A stretch of 64,000 bases of DNA from Membranipora membranacea (lineage: Eukaryota > Bryozoa > Gymnolaemata > Cheilostomatida > Membraniporidae). Location: positions 20,336,001 through 20,400,000 of the forward strand of contig OU612065.1 of NCBI GenBank assembly GCA_914767715.1. Reading direction: 5' to 3'. Made by a program: the position numbers and the translations under genes. Position 1 is the stretch's first letter. Every line of letters starts with the position of its first letter. This document shows positions 63,737 to 64,000 of this stretch, piece by piece. The notes below the pieces were generated by a model. That model was not told where the DNA came from. It did no database searches and saw only the letters and a program-made list of their open reading frames with translations.

Positions 63737-64000
63737 GTATGTGCCACAGTGTTGAATCTCACATAGTGAAAATTATATGTGTTACAGGTTCTAAGAAATC
63801 TTAGATATCTTCAAGGTTATTTGTGGTGTGTGCCATCATATGATAAAATCTATGGCATATCAACTAAACTGTCATTTGTTATACAAAATGGTCATGTCAC
63901 CAGTCAGGGCACCTGCAAAACAAGGAATTCATCATAATCCTGTAGAGAATGGTTCAACTCTATCTCTCTAACATTTGCAGTAGCAATCAAATAGGATAAA

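Overview
This window is eukaryotic nuclear DNA from an animal, most likely an invertebrate. It is AT-rich. Every recognised gene is split into short exons of about 40 to 300 bp by introns of about 150 to 2000 bp with GT-AG borders. The gene set (polycystin-2, GAF-domain phosphodiesterase, CXXC1, ENKD1, SRRM2, TRAPPC4, epsin) is typical of Metazoa. The sequence alone does not fix the phylum. A sponge, placozoan, cnidarian or other invertebrate with a compact genome would all fit. I saw no bacterial-type operon, CRISPR array, rRNA or intact tRNA.

Layout from left to right. 1-1775 is upstream sequence. 1776-9838 (+) is epsin. 11395-21656 (+) is polycystin-2. 22907-34523 (+) is a PDE5/6/11-type cyclic nucleotide phosphodiesterase with two GAF domains and a C-terminal CaaX box. 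35601-37232 (-) is an unrecognised coiled-coil protein. 39497-45640 (+) is CXXC1/CFP1, with a long extra C-terminal tail. 46507-49270 (-) is ENKD1. 50952-57113 (+) is SRRM2 (Cwc21 domain plus RS tail). 57851-59810 (-) is TRAPPC4. From 62708 (+) there is the 5' part of an unrecognised gene that runs off the window. From the fourth gene on, the strands alternate. This gives three convergent pairs with short or possibly overlapping 3' ends and three divergent pairs.

The exon chains were built by hand from splice borders, reading-frame phase and resemblance to known families. In all the recognised genes the phases join without a break, which is strong internal support. The genes do not form one pathway: endocytosis, a ciliary cation channel, cyclic nucleotide hydrolysis, H3K4 methylation targeting, ciliary/centriolar microtubules, splicing and vesicle tethering. 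Several have links to cilia, but this may be chance.

Non-coding DNA carries at least nine short foldback elements (arms of 10 to 40 bp), two families of dispersed repeats, a tRNA-derived SINE-like fragment, several imperfect tandem repeats and one long hexanucleotide microsatellite. The points most worth a second look are the CXXC1 tail ending in a candidate HCF-1-binding motif, the prenylation signal on the phosphodiesterase, the intact first EF-hand of polycystin-2, the unrecognised gene at 35601-37232, and the foldback family.
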